64,000 nucleotides of DNA from Thiolapillus brandeum (GTDB taxonomy: Bacteria > Pseudomonadota > Gammaproteobacteria > Chromatiales > Chromatiaceae): contig NZ_AP012273.1 of NCBI RefSeq assembly GCF_000828615.1, forward strand, positions 1,798,001 through 1,862,000, written 5' to 3'. The notes below the pieces were generated by a model, which saw only the letters and a program-made list of their open reading frames with translations, had not been told where the DNA came from and made no database searches. The position numbers and the translations under genes are program-made. This document shows, one piece after another, positions 1 through 8,290 of the stretch (position 1 is its first letter; each line of letters opens with the position of its first letter).

Positions 1-280
1 CCAGCAAAATGGCGGCATTCAAGTCAATACAAAAACGGCATCGGGCCGCAGAAGACACCAGGTAACGGATGAATACCATCAACTTCATATTCAGTCGAGG
101 GTGTTCCATATAGTAGCCCACCAGGTTGACGAACTGTTCCAGGACCGGGGGACTGATGGCATACAGACGCAGCCCGGCCGGGACGAACCCCAATCGCATT
201 TCCACGCCCTTGAGGATACGTTCGACCCGCTCACGATCGGTTGCCGGGATTTCGGGGTTTATCAGTACATTGTTTGTCAT
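1..280 (-). CDS. AhpD-like / carboxymuconolactone decarboxylase-family protein (3' part outside window)
   Basis: The first 93 codons are visible, starting at ATG 278-280; the rest lies beyond the left edge. The fragment ends in an A-A-R-C-R-F-C-I-D-L-N stretch, the CxxC motif typical of AhpD-like/carboxymuconolactone decarboxylase (CMD) family proteins. In that family the cysteine pair works in peroxide reduction or thiol exchange. No signal peptide is seen, so it is probably cytoplasmic. The tetR gene lies upstream in the same orientation, and a TetR-operator-like palindrome sits about 190 bp before the start, so this is the likely regulatory target. The exact substrate cannot be told from the fragment. 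Confidence 0.65.
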   Translation of the reverse strand, partial: MTNNVLINPEIPATDRERVERILKGVEMRLGFVPAGLRLYAISPPVLEQFVNLVGYYMEHPRLNMKLMVFIRYLVSSAARCRFCIDLNAAILL

Positions 281-469
281 GTGATTCTCCAGTTTGGATA
301 TACCTGAATCCGTGAGTTCATCAGGGCACTTAGCACAAACTCTTGATCCGTCTAGCTATATGAAAAATCTCACCAGACCTATGGGTATGGCTGCGATTTT
401 TCATTACGCTATCCGAATCAATATCTTGCGCTCTGCGCTCCCTCTGAACCCACGGATTCAGGATATAAT

Positions 470-485
470 AACCGACCAGTCGGTT
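470..485. promoter_or_regulatory. Putative TetR operator upstream of the AhpD-like gene
   Basis: A 16-bp near-perfect palindrome has 7-bp arms AACCGAC and GTCGGTT around a 2-bp centre. Thirteen bases (GACCAGTCGGTTT) recur at 1171-1183 just upstream of the tetR start. TetR-family repressors normally bind such palindromes near their own gene and their targets. An AT-rich stretch (ATATAATA, 463-470) abuts it and could be a -10 region. Binding itself is inferred. Confidence 0.55.
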
Positions 486-543
486 TATTTTTGTGGGTAA
501 AAAAATGCCGATCATATTTCAGCAAATAGGGTTTCGATATTCC

Positions 544-1155
544 TCAGGCCTGATTATGCACCAGGCATTCCTTGATAAACCGGATACTGTGGTAAAAATT
601 ATCCGGCTGCTGCTGCGCCTTGTCCAACAGGATGGCACCTTCAATCTGCCCCAGTATCACAGCCGCAAACCGGGCCGTATCCAGTTCCGGGCTGATCTGA
701 CCGGCTTCCTGGGCGCGGCTCAATAGCGACTTGATCAACCGGCGGTAATTCCTGAATATCCTGTTCACTGTGTTTCGCACCTCTGAACTGACGGTACTGA
801 ATTCCAGGGCAAAGTTACCGAAATAACACCCGCAGATCTGTCCTTCGCGGTATTGCTCTTTTTGCCGACCGACCATGTAGTCGAACAACAGAAACAGCTT
901 CTCCAGGGGCGGCTTGTTCCTGCTCAGGATCCTTTTTTCGACATCCTCGGACAATCGGGAAAACTGCCATTCCAATGTCGCAATGGCAAGCTCCTCCTTG
1001 CTACTGAAATGGTAGTAAAAATTGCCTTTGGTCACTTCTGCCTGTCGAATGACTTTTTCGAGCCCCGTCGCGTGATAACCATTCCTGTAGAACAGTTCGG
1101 TCGCTGCCGAGAGAATACACTCACGGGTTACCAGGGCTTTGTCGGATAAAGTCAT
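544..1155 (-). CDS. TetR/AcrR-family transcriptional repressor
   Basis: A 203-residue protein of typical TetR-family length. The N-terminal helix-turn-helix is clear: TRECILSAATELFYRNGYHATGL followed by the recognition helix region and the family hallmark KGNFYYHFSSKEEL at about residues 45-58. The C-terminal part would hold the ligand pocket and dimer interface; it has a Cys-containing segment (GQICGCYFGNFALE) similar to NemR/AcuR-like members that respond to electrophiles or oxidants. That ligand class is inference. An operator-like palindrome lies 12-27 bp upstream of the ATG, consistent with autorepression, and a second copy lies ahead of the AhpD-like gene downstream. Confidence 0.85.
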   Translation of the reverse strand: MTLSDKALVTRECILSAATELFYRNGYHATGLEKVIRQAEVTKGNFYYHFSSKEELAIATLEWQFSRLSEDVEKRILSRNKPPLEKLFLLFDYMVGRQKEQYREGQICGCYFGNFALEFSTVSSEVRNTVNRIFRNYRRLIKSLLSRAQEAGQISPELDTARFAAVILGQIEGAILLDKAQQQPDNFYHSIRFIKECLVHNQA

Positions 1156-1166
1156 ATACCACTAAT

Positions 1167-1182
1167 TACAGACCAGTCGGTT
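1167..1182. promoter_or_regulatory. Putative TetR operator at the tetR promoter
   Basis: The sequence TACAGACCAGTCGGTT matches the palindrome at 470-485 in its right half and centre. It lies directly upstream of the minus-strand tetR ATG (1153-1155), where an autorepressor site is expected. The left arm is degenerate, which could mean weaker binding than at the target. Confidence 0.5.
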
Positions 1183-1331
1183 TGTTTACTATAGTGTATT
1201 CCCTGCGCTTCTGTCAAAATACCCGGGTCGGGAGGAGACAAATGCCTCTCTCCCCAACTCGATTCAGGCCCCTTCCCCAAGCGCAATACTATTCGGTTCC
1301 AAACCAGGCTGGTTCCGGCCATTCCAGAGCA

Positions 1332-3554
1332 TTATTTGGTCAATGCCAGGAACAGCTTGGGCAGCTTCTCGGGCAGGCTCTCGAGCTTGTCGATGATGGA
1401 ATATTGATTGCCAAAGATATCCGCCACGTACTCATCCGCCTTGGGATCAAGATTGATGCAATAGCTGTAAATGCCCAGCTGATCCAGTTCCCGCACCGCC
1501 ATACGCGAATCCTCGATGAGGTGCTTTTCATCACGCACATCAATATCCGAGGGTTCCCCATCGGTAATCACCAGCAACAGCTTTTTGTCGGATTTCTGGT
1601 GCTCGAGATAATGCGCCGCATGACGCATGGCAGCGCCCATGCGGGTGGAATAACCGGCTCCCATGGCCGCGAGGCGGCTTTTCACATCCAGATTCCAGCG
1701 CTCACTGAACCCCTTGATGTGGTAATAGCGCACTTCATGACGGGTGTTGGAATGAAAACCGGCGATGGAGAAGTTGTCACCCAGTTGCTCGATAGCCCAG
1801 GCCAGCAGGGATACGGCCTCCTGCTCCAGTTCCAGCAATGTCTGTCCGGTATTGCCCACGGGTTGCGCCAGGGATTCGGACAGATCGAGCAAAATGGTCA
1901 CGGCGATGTTCCGGTCATTGTGCTTGTGGCTGATGTTGATACGTGGATCAGGGTCATGCCCGGTCTTGTAGTCGATAAGCGACCGAATGGCGATATCCAG
2001 ATCCAGCTCGGTGCCCTCTTCCTGATAGCGGATACGCTGGTAGTTCTGTGGTTTGAGCAGATCCAGCATACGCTTGATCTGTTTTGCCAGACGATCATGC
2101 TTGCGCAACAGGCCGTCGATATAGGCGGCATCTTTCGAGGGATGCAGGGTCTCATAGACACTGGCCCAGTCCGGCCGATAAGTCTGGCTGGTATAGTCCC
2201 ATTCCGGGTAATGCCGGGGCGGCAGCGTATCGTCAGGCTCGGCTTCCTCCAGTTCTGTCGGCTCTACATGGAAGTCTTCATCATCATCCAGCTCATAGAA
2301 TTGCCACAGGTTGCGGTTATCGTCCCGATAGCTGATCTCGGTATCCTTGAACCAGACATTGGGCAGTGCATCTGACTGCAGCCGGGTTCTGGCCATGAAC
2401 TGGATACCCAGGGTTTCCATATCCATGGTGGTGGTCTCGCCTTGCTCCATGACAGCGAAGAACTGCTGTACAAAATCGAGTATGACCGGATTCTGATAAC
2501 CGTGGGCAGGATCGAGGATGGCCCGGGACAGCATGGTCAGGCGATGGCGTACACAGGCTTCCTCAGCATCATTGCATTCGTCTTCGACAGGAACCGGATG
2601 CAACGCCTGAAAAATCCGTCGCAAACCGGGATATTCCTGCATTAGCAGGTATTCAATGCGCGAGTCTTCAAAGGTTTCGATGGCAATGCGCTGCATGGGA
2701 CTGCGGTTGTCGGCAAACACCGGCGCCGTCCAGCGGCGATGTCCCGCCATATGCGCCAGGGCAGCACGGTACTGGTCCATGCCGGAAATACCATTATCCA
2801 GATCATCGTAGACATCCGGCAGGAAGATACCCTGATCATCATAATAAGGACGCGGATCGGACCGCTCATCGAGCATCCGCGAATAGGGATAGATACTGGC
2901 GTCTATCTTCCACAGAGCCAGTTCAAACAAATCCAGACGCCGCTCCATATCCACCAGCAGTGTGCCATGGCGCTCGCGTTGCATCACTGCCCGGCTGTCC
3001 GCCGATTCCAGTGAAAAGAATTCTGCCAGATGGTCCGGATGATGGCTGTGCTGGGCGATACCATAATCCATCCAGCGCTTGAGCCCGCCGATAGTCAGTT
3101 CACCCAGTAATACAGGTGCTTTTTCAAGGAATGGAATCAGGCCGGGACTGGCCATGGTGGCATGGGAGCCGTGAATGGAAATGGAGGTGCGCTCCACCAT
3201 TTCCAGCACAATATCCAGATAGCCCTGCAACAGCTTTGGCTCTTCCAGACGCCGGGCGATCTCCGCCAATGACTGAAGGAAAGGCACGATGGCCTGGGCA
3301 TTTGGGCTGCGTGAGATCTGGTAGGCGGTTCTGGCAGCCGGATAGACCATTTTCTCACTGGTATGCCGGGCGATTTCTGCGGCCTCTTCCATGTACACCA
3401 GTACCGGCTCGGCGCCACGCCCCATCATGCACAGCAATTCCAGACCTTCGATGAAATCTTTCAGGCCTTTCCCGCTCAATACCAGTTCGACTTCTTCCAG
3501 GCAATCCGCTAGAACAGCCTGCACTTCCCGGTAATTACAATGTACTTCAGTCAT
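1332..3554 (-). CDS. cbbO: CbbO: von Willebrand factor A domain RubisCO activation protein
   Basis: A 740-residue protein, third in the cbbM-cbbQ-cbbO order. The N-terminal half (about 1-350) is helical with no familiar enzyme motif. The C-terminal third (about 540-740) is a von Willebrand factor A domain beginning RNIAVTILLDLSES, whose D-x-S-x-S is the MIDAS metal-binding signature, with later conserved LLVITDGEPSDIDV. In characterised systems CbbO binds a hexameric CbbQ AAA+ motor and acts as adaptor to RubisCO, letting the motor remove inhibitory sugar phosphates. The close linkage to a form II RubisCO supports the Q2O2-type activase role. NorD is the closest alternative family, but the neighbourhood favours CbbO. 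A 130-bp gap with a REP-like hairpin separates it from cbbQ. Confidence 0.92.
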   Translation of the reverse strand: MTEVHCNYREVQAVLADCLEEVELVLSGKGLKDFIEGLELLCMMGRGAEPVLVYMEEAAEIARHTSEKMVYPAARTAYQISRSPNAQAIVPFLQSLAEIARRLEEPKLLQGYLDIVLEMVERTSISIHGSHATMASPGLIPFLEKAPVLLGELTIGGLKRWMDYGIAQHSHHPDHLAEFFSLESADSRAVMQRERHGTLLVDMERRLDLFELALWKIDASIYPYSRMLDERSDPRPYYDDQGIFLPDVYDDLDNGISGMDQYRAALAHMAGHRRWTAPVFADNRSPMQRIAIETFEDSRIEYLLMQEYPGLRRIFQALHPVPVEDECNDAEEACVRHRLTMLSRAILDPAHGYQNPVILDFVQQFFAVMEQGETTTMDMETLGIQFMARTRLQSDALPNVWFKDTEISYRDDNRNLWQFYELDDDEDFHVEPTELEEAEPDDTLPPRHYPEWDYTSQTYRPDWASVYETLHPSKDAAYIDGLLRKHDRLAKQIKRMLDLLKPQNYQRIRYQEEGTELDLDIAIRSLIDYKTGHDPDPRINISHKHNDRNIAVTILLDLSESLAQPVGNTGQTLLELEQEAVSLLAWAIEQLGDNFSIAGFHSNTRHEVRYYHIKGFSERWNLDVKSRLAAMGAGYSTRMGAAMRHAAHYLEHQKSDKKLLLVITDGEPSDIDVRDEKHLIEDSRMAVRELDQLGIYSYCINLDPKADEYVADIFGNQYSIIDKLESLPEKLPKLFLALTK

Positions 3555-3599
3555 CTACCCATCCCAAAAGCATTTCAGATTCAAGGGCTTTTTGAACGA

Positions 3600-3672
3600 T
3601 TGTCATTCCGGCACAAGCCGAAATCCGTAAGCGCTTGAAAAAACCGGACGCCGGCATTTGCCGGAGTGACGC
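3600..3672. repeat. REP-like imperfect inverted repeat between cbbQ and cbbO
   Basis: TGTCATTCCGGCA (3600-3612) is the inverse of TGCCGGAGTGACG (3659-3671) with two changes, flanking an inner CCGGACGCCGG palindromic stretch. Such TCATTCCGGC/GCCGGAATGA hairpins are a common class of extragenic palindromes in proteobacteria. Between cotranscribed genes it could stabilise the upstream mRNA and lower cbbO expression relative to cbbQ; that effect is inference. Confidence 0.5.
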
Positions 3673-3684
3673 CAAGGGCCTGTA

Positions 3685-4503
3685 TCAAGACCCTTCAGTA
3701 AAAACCGCATCAATAGCATTGTCCAGGGTGTCACGAATATCAAAGTCATCAGTAATAGGACGCACCATGGCCATGCGAGCCGCATCGCGGGGGCTGATGC
3801 CTTTGCTGATCAGGCTTGCTGCGTAAACCAGCAGGCGGGTGGAAATACCTTCATCCAGACCATGCCCCTTGAGGTTACGGGCGGCTTCGCCCACCTGCAC
3901 CAGCCTGGCGGCAGTGCCTGCATCGATACCGGTTTCTTCAGCCACGATCCTTGTTTCGAGATCTGCGGGTACATAATCGAAATCCATACCCACGAAGCGC
4001 TGCTTGGTGGACTGTTTCAGATCCTTCATCAGGCTCTGGTAGCCCGGGTTGTAGGAAATAACCAGCTGAAAATCCTCATGGGCCTTCACCACCTCGCCCT
4101 TCTTGTCCAGAGGCAGGGTACGGCGATGGTCTGTCAGCGGGTGAATCACCACGGTAGTGTCCTGGCGGGCTTCGACGACCTCGTCCAGATAGCAGATGGC
4201 GCCAATACGGGCTGCCGTGGTCAGGGGGCCATCCAGCCAGCGGGTGCCATCGGCATCCAGCAGGTAACGGCCCACCAGGTCAGCGGCCGTCATGTCTTCA
4301 TTACAAGCTACGGTAATGATGGGTTTGCCCAGCTTCCAGGCCATGTATTCGATGAAGCGGGACTTGCCACAGCCTGTGGGGCCTTTCACCATCACCGGCA
4401 GGCGGGCAGCGTAAGCCGCCTCATACTGGTCTATCTCATTGCCGGAGGGCTGATAGAAAGGCTCTTCGGTAATCTTGTATTGTTCGATGTCTATATCGCT
4501 CAT
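3685..4503 (-). CDS. cbbQ: CbbQ: MoxR-type AAA+ ATPase, RubisCO activase motor
   Basis: A 272-residue MoxR-family AAA+ protein. The Walker A motif is VKGPTGCGKSRF near residue 40, and a Walker B-like segment AICYLDEVVEAR follows near residue 105. The length matches CbbQ/NorQ proteins, which form hexameric rings. I chose the ATG at 4501-4503 (MSDIDIEQYK) rather than an in-frame start 51 bp upstream, because the extra 17 residues are not family-like. Lying between cbbM and cbbO it is most likely the ATP-driven motor that reactivates form II RubisCO together with CbbO. NorQ is the closest alternative, but no nitric oxide reductase genes are near. Confidence 0.93.
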   Translation of the reverse strand: MSDIDIEQYKITEEPFYQPSGNEIDQYEAAYAARLPVMVKGPTGCGKSRFIEYMAWKLGKPIITVACNEDMTAADLVGRYLLDADGTRWLDGPLTTAARIGAICYLDEVVEARQDTTVVIHPLTDHRRTLPLDKKGEVVKAHEDFQLVISYNPGYQSLMKDLKQSTKQRFVGMDFDYVPADLETRIVAEETGIDAGTAARLVQVGEAARNLKGHGLDEGISTRLLVYAASLISKGISPRDAARMAMVRPITDDFDIRDTLDNAIDAVFTEGS

Positions 4504-4618
4504 GCTCGCACCTGTTTGATGATGTTCATGTCCCCGGAATGCTAACGGGCGCATTCGGTAGGGGTAAACAGAAATTTATTGTGGGTTCAGGCAGCCACCT
4601 TTCCAACTGCCGGAACGA

Positions 4619-4645
4619 AAAAGCCCCCGCCAAGGGCGGGGGCTT
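4619..4645 (-). terminator. Rho-independent terminator after cbbM
   Basis: On the minus strand an 11-bp GC-rich stem (AAGCCCCCGCC at 4621-4631, GGCGGGGGCTT at 4635-4645, 3-base loop) is followed by a T tract. It lies 28 bp past the cbbM stop. It would cap most cbbM transcripts and let only a fraction read on into cbbQ-cbbO, which fits the need for far more RubisCO than activase. Confidence 0.85.
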
Positions 4646-4672
4646 CCTTTGGCTTCAAAGCAGAATCGGCGC

Positions 4673-6052
4673 TTACTTGTGTACGCCCAGCTTCTCTCTC
4701 CAACCCGGGAAGATGGCATCAGCATCGTGGGGGAAGGACTCGAACGCACGGGCGAATTCCTTGTGCTCCTTGGCGAACTCGATGGGGTCGGCACCCTCTT
4801 TCCAGCACTCGTATGCCTGACGCAGGGAGATGGCACCCGCTGCCGGAGAGTCGATGTGGCCGTAGGAGCCGCCACCAGCGGTGTTGATCACGTTGGCATG
4901 GCCCAGGTTCTCGAAGAAACCGGGCAGACGCAGGGCGTTCATGCCACCGGAGATGATGGGAGTCGTCGGCTTCATGCCATACCACTTCTGGTAATAGACA
5001 GGACCCTGGCACTCGTCACGCTCGATCATATAGGCAATGATCTTGTCATCCGCAGCACCTTCCATCTTGCCGTAACCCATGGTACCCACGTGAATGCCGG
5101 AAGCACCCTGCAGACGGGACATCTTGGCCAGAACATAGGCGGTATACCCGCGCTTGGAGGAAGGCGAGGTAATCATGCCGTGGCCGGCACGATGATAGTG
5201 CAGGTATTGATTGGGATACTGACGGCGTGCAGTGGTCACCATGCCGGGACCACCGACGAAACCGTCTACAAGGAAAGCCACCTTGTCGGCATCTTCACCA
5301 AAGGTTTCCAGGGCGAAATCAGCCCGGGCGCACATCTCGTAATGGTCGTCTGCTGTGATGTTCATGGAGAACAGCTTGGCTTCACCCGTCTCATCCTGGG
5401 CACGTTTCATGGCATCGGCCACCAGAGGGATAACTTTCTTTACAGGTGCAAACACCTGGTTACCCTGGGGTTCATCGTTCTTGATGAAGTCACCGCCCAG
5501 CCAGAACTGGTAGGCTGCTTCGGCAAAAGGCTCGGGACGCAGGCCCAGTTTGGGCTTGATGATGGTACCGGCAATATAACCACCGTTTTCAACCGGACGA
5601 CCCAGGATGCGCCACAGATCGGAGATATCCTTGGCAGGACCATCAAACAACTGAATAGCGCGAGGCGGCATGTAGAAATCAATCATCTGGCCATAGGCGA
5701 TGTCGCCCATGCCCTGGTTGTTACCGATAACCAGAGTGAGGAAGGACACCAGCAACATGCGGCCATCCGTCACGTTGCGGTCGAACAGCTCCATGGGATA
5801 GGCGATACGCATGTCCTCGGTTTCTTCATCGATGTGATAGACCAGTGCATCGACGCCCTTGGTAAAATCATCAGTGGTGGAAACTTCCACGTTGGTGCCT
5901 GTGGAGGATTCAGCAGCAAAATGCGCAGCCGCTTCCAGATAGCCAACACCGTCCACCGGCTTCATTTTGTACGCAACAAGAATATGCTTGCCGCCTTCGA
6001 TCAGGTCTTCTTCTTTCAGGCTGAGATCAGCGTAACGATTCGATTGATCCAT
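4673..6052 (-). CDS. cbbM: Form II ribulose-1,5-bisphosphate carboxylase/oxygenase
   Basis: A 459-residue protein, close to the roughly 460 residues of form II RubisCO. It carboxylates ribulose 1,5-bisphosphate in the Calvin cycle. Visible active-site segments include [12 protein letters not shown] (catalytic lysine of loop 1), [10 protein letters not shown] (the lysine carbamylated for Mg2+ binding plus the Asp/Glu metal ligands), RAGHGMI (histidine) and the phosphate-binding [12 protein letters not shown]. No small-subunit gene is near, as expected for form II. The N-terminus [18 protein letters not shown] is the usual CbbM start. It is divergent from cbbR and followed by a strong terminator. 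Form II enzymes suit high CO2 and low O2, consistent with a sulfidic suboxic niche and with the cbb3 oxidase nearby. Confidence 0.98.
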   Translation of the reverse strand: MDQSNRYADLSLKEEDLIEGGKHILVAYKMKPVDGVGYLEAAAHFAAESSTGTNVEVSTTDDFTKGVDALVYHIDEETEDMRIAYPMELFDRNVTDGRMLLVSFLTLVIGNNQGMGDIAYGQMIDFYMPPRAIQLFDGPAKDISDLWRILGRPVENGGYIAGTIIKPKLGLRPEPFAEAAYQFWLGGDFIKNDEPQGNQVFAPVKKVIPLVADAMKRAQDETGEAKLFSMNITADDHYEMCARADFALETFGEDADKVAFLVDGFVGGPGMVTTARRQYPNQYLHYHRAGHGMITSPSSKRGYTAYVLAKMSRLQGASGIHVGTMGYGKMEGAADDKIIAYMIERDECQGPVYYQKWYGMKPTTPIISGGMNALRLPGFFENLGHANVINTAGGGSYGHIDSPAAGAISLRQAYECWKEGADPIEFAKEHKEFARAFESFPHDADAIFPGWREKLGVHK

Positions 6053-6082
6053 GGGTATTCACCTCTGTTGATTAATATTCAT

Positions 6083-6150
6083 TCGGTAATTACTACCGAG
6101 TGCGTGCATTCTGCCTTCGACCCCCCATAAGGTAAAATCAATATTTTATA
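6083..6150. promoter_or_regulatory. Candidate CbbR operator / cbbM-cbbR divergent promoter region
   Basis: The 120-bp gap between cbbM and cbbR holds a perfect 6-bp inverted repeat TCGGTA-N5-TACCGA (6083-6099) and an AT-rich partial palindrome ATAA...TTAT (6127-6149). LysR-type regulators such as CbbR usually bind T-N11-A palindromes in exactly this kind of divergent spacer. Which of the two is the recognition site cannot be told from one sequence. Confidence 0.4.
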
Positions 6151-6172
6151 TGACCATGATAGACTATTCTCT

Positions 6173-7105
6173 ATGACAGGCTTCTCCACTGATTCCCTTG
6201 CCCGCACGACCACCCTGCGCCAGCTGCAAATACTGGTAGCCGTGGCTCGCTTTGGTGGCTACACCCGCGCCGCCGAGGCTCTGCACCTCACCCAGCCTAC
6301 GGTTTCCATGCAGGTCAAAAAACTCAGTGAATCCATTGGCTTGCCATTGTTTGAAGTCAGTGGCAAACAACTGCAACTGACACCGGCTGGAAGAAAAACC
6401 CTGGACGCCTCTCAGGACATTCTCAATCGACTGGAACTGCTTGGGGGGGAGATCTCCTCTCTCACCGGTGAGGTCAAAGGTGAATTGCGTATTGCCGTAG
6501 TCACCACGGCCAAGTATTTCATGCCCCATTTGCTGGGGGTATTCGTACATCGCTACCCCGATGTGGAGCCCCGCCTGTTCGTCACCAATCGGGAAAAGAT
6601 CCTGGAGCGCCTGGAAGAAGCTCAGGACGATCTGCTCATTATGGGAAAGGTGCCGGAAGAACTGGAAGTGGATGCCACGCCTTTCCTGGACAACGACCTG
6701 GTGGTCATTGCTCCCCCTGGCCACCGCCTGGCCAAGAAACGCGCCATATCCCTCAAACAGCTTCTGAACGAACGTTTTCTCCTGCGTGAGCCTGGTTCCG
6801 GCACACGCCTGGCCATGGATAAACTGTTCAAGGAAGAGCATCTGGTGCTGGAACCTTATATGGAACTGGGCAGCATAGAAGCTATCAAGCAAGCCGTCAT
6901 GGCAGGCCTGGGCATATCTGTCATGTCGGAACACAACCTGCGTCTGGAACTGGACAGTGGCAAGATCAGCGTACTGGATGTGAAAGGCTTTCCCCTGCGC
7001 CGTCACTGGTTCGCCGTACATGCCTCCAGCCGCAAACTCAGCCTGGTGGCCCAGACTTTCCTGGACTTCATCAGAGACGAAGGGAGCGCCATTCTCCATG
7101 ACTGA
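6173..7105 (+). CDS. cbbR: CbbR: LysR-type regulator of RubisCO genes
   Basis: A 310-residue LysR-type transcriptional regulator. The N-terminal winged helix-turn-helix spans about residues 12-70 (TTLRQLQILVAVARFGGYT, then HLTQPTVSMQVKKL as recognition helix). The remainder is the periplasmic-binding-like effector domain, including a VVTTAKYFMPHLLG segment typical of CbbR proteins. CbbR activates Calvin-cycle operons in response to metabolites such as RuBP, PEP or NADPH in studied species. Its divergent position 120 bp from cbbM fits the standard arrangement. Its stop overlaps the start of the TatD-family gene by 8 bp, so the two are cotranscribed. Confidence 0.93.
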   Translation: MTGFSTDSLARTTTLRQLQILVAVARFGGYTRAAEALHLTQPTVSMQVKKLSESIGLPLFEVSGKQLQLTPAGRKTLDASQDILNRLELLGGEISSLTGEVKGELRIAVVTTAKYFMPHLLGVFVHRYPDVEPRLFVTNREKILERLEEAQDDLLIMGKVPEELEVDATPFLDNDLVVIAPPGHRLAKKRAISLKQLLNERFLLREPGSGTRLAMDKLFKEEHLVLEPYMELGSIEAIKQAVMAGLGISVMSEHNLRLELDSGKISVLDVKGFPLRRHWFAVHASSRKLSLVAQTFLDFIRDEGSAILHD

Positions 7106-7883
7106 TTTCATCATCGACAGCCATTGCCACCTGGATATGCCCGACTTTGACAAAGATCGGCAACAGGTTCTGAAAAATGCGCGTAAGGCGGGAGTGCATG
7201 GGTTCGTCATTCCCGGCACCACTGCCGGACGTTGGAACAAGGTACTGAAGATCGCCCGCAATGCAGAGGATATCTGGCCGGCCCTGGGTCTGCACCCCTA
7301 CTATTGCAATGATCATACGGAAACGGAACTGGAACAGCTCGCAGCGCAGATTGCCAGGGAACCGCCAGTAGCCATCGGTGAAATCGGCCTGGATCTGTTT
7401 CTTCCCCAATTGGACGAGGCAAAACAACGTTTCTACCTGGAAGCACAACTGGACATGGCAAGGGAATTTGACCTGCCGGTCATCCTGCATATCAGGAAAG
7501 CCAATGATCCGATGTTACAACTGCTCAGGAATCATCCGGTCAAAGGGGGAATCTGCCATGCCTTCAGCGGCAGCCTGCAGCATGCCCACAAGTTTATCGA
7601 TATGGGATTCTGCCTGGGTTTTGGAGGCATGCTCACCTACGAGCGCTCACGCAAACTGCGCCAACTGGCCAAAAACCTGCCTCTGACGGCTCTGCTGCTG
7701 GAAACCGATGCCCCGGACATGTCCGGGGAAAAACACCGTTACCAGCGCAACAGCCCCGAATATCTGCCAGAGGTGCTGGACGTTCTGGAAAAACTCAGAG
7801 CGGAAAGCCGGGAACGAATCGCCCATCAGACAACTTTGAACCTGCAACAGCTTCTCGGCCTGGAGATCCCCGGTTTCCATTGA
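7098..7883 (+). CDS. TatD-family metal-dependent hydrolase (putative DNase)
   Basis: A 261-residue amidohydrolase-fold protein of the TatD family. The N-terminal DSHCHLD is the metal-binding HxH motif; later motifs are GEIGLDL (metal-bridging Glu), PVILHIRKA (His), ICHAFSG (His) and ETDAPDM (Asp near the C-terminus). TatD proteins are Mg2+-dependent 3'-5' exonucleases linked to repair of oxidative DNA damage. The sequence style (VIPGTTAGRWNKV, CHAFSGS) resembles the YjjV subgroup. I chose ATG 7098 because the 26 residues upstream are the cbbR tail read in another frame. Nothing ties it functionally to carbon fixation. Confidence 0.88.
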   Translation: MTDFIIDSHCHLDMPDFDKDRQQVLKNARKAGVHGFVIPGTTAGRWNKVLKIARNAEDIWPALGLHPYYCNDHTETELEQLAAQIAREPPVAIGEIGLDLFLPQLDEAKQRFYLEAQLDMAREFDLPVILHIRKANDPMLQLLRNHPVKGGICHAFSGSLQHAHKFIDMGFCLGFGGMLTYERSRKLRQLAKNLPLTALLLETDAPDMSGEKHRYQRNSPEYLPEVLDVLEKLRAESRERIAHQTTLNLQQLLGLEIPGFH

Positions 7884-8290
7884 TCCGACACCTCATGCCT
7901 GGACTGAAGCGCCTATCGGTTGCTCACGTATTCCGGACGAATACAACCTGTCCGGAAAACAGGGTAATGAGATAGGAAATATGCATTCCAACTCAACAAA
8001 ACAGCCAAGACATGATCCTTGTCAACAGTACGGCAGTCTAGTTGGCATATTTCTACCCTCCTGGCCTGAGTGCCATATCTATTTATTCCCTCCGGGTGCT
8101 ATATTCAATATATAAATCCAGTAACCAAAACTATTGGGTTCAGGCCAATGCCAGGAAGCAGGATACTGAGAATGAATAGCTCTGACCCGAGCGGTTTCGT
8201 TGCTCACAGTCTTCCGCCCTTTGTTTGATATTTTTATGCTGCCAAGGAACAGGGTTGTCCCGAAAGCACTTGTAACTGTAGGTAACAGAA
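7884..8290. other. Gene-free spacer ahead of the SLH-protein gene
   Basis: There is no convincing ORF. An AT-rich segment around 8098-8117 (CTATATTCAATATATAAATC) could be a promoter for the downstream SLH gene. No terminator with a T tract was found after the TatD-family gene. Confidence 0.4.

Noticed and set aside
1182-2375. 397-residue plus-strand frame across cbbO
   Set aside because: Antisense to the VWA domain of cbbO and rich in unlikely residue runs; no ribosome site or motif.
4649-6130. 493-residue plus-strand frame across cbbM
   Set aside because: It is wholly antisense to a RubisCO gene with intact catalytic motifs and shows no family features; a frame shadow of GC-rich coding DNA.
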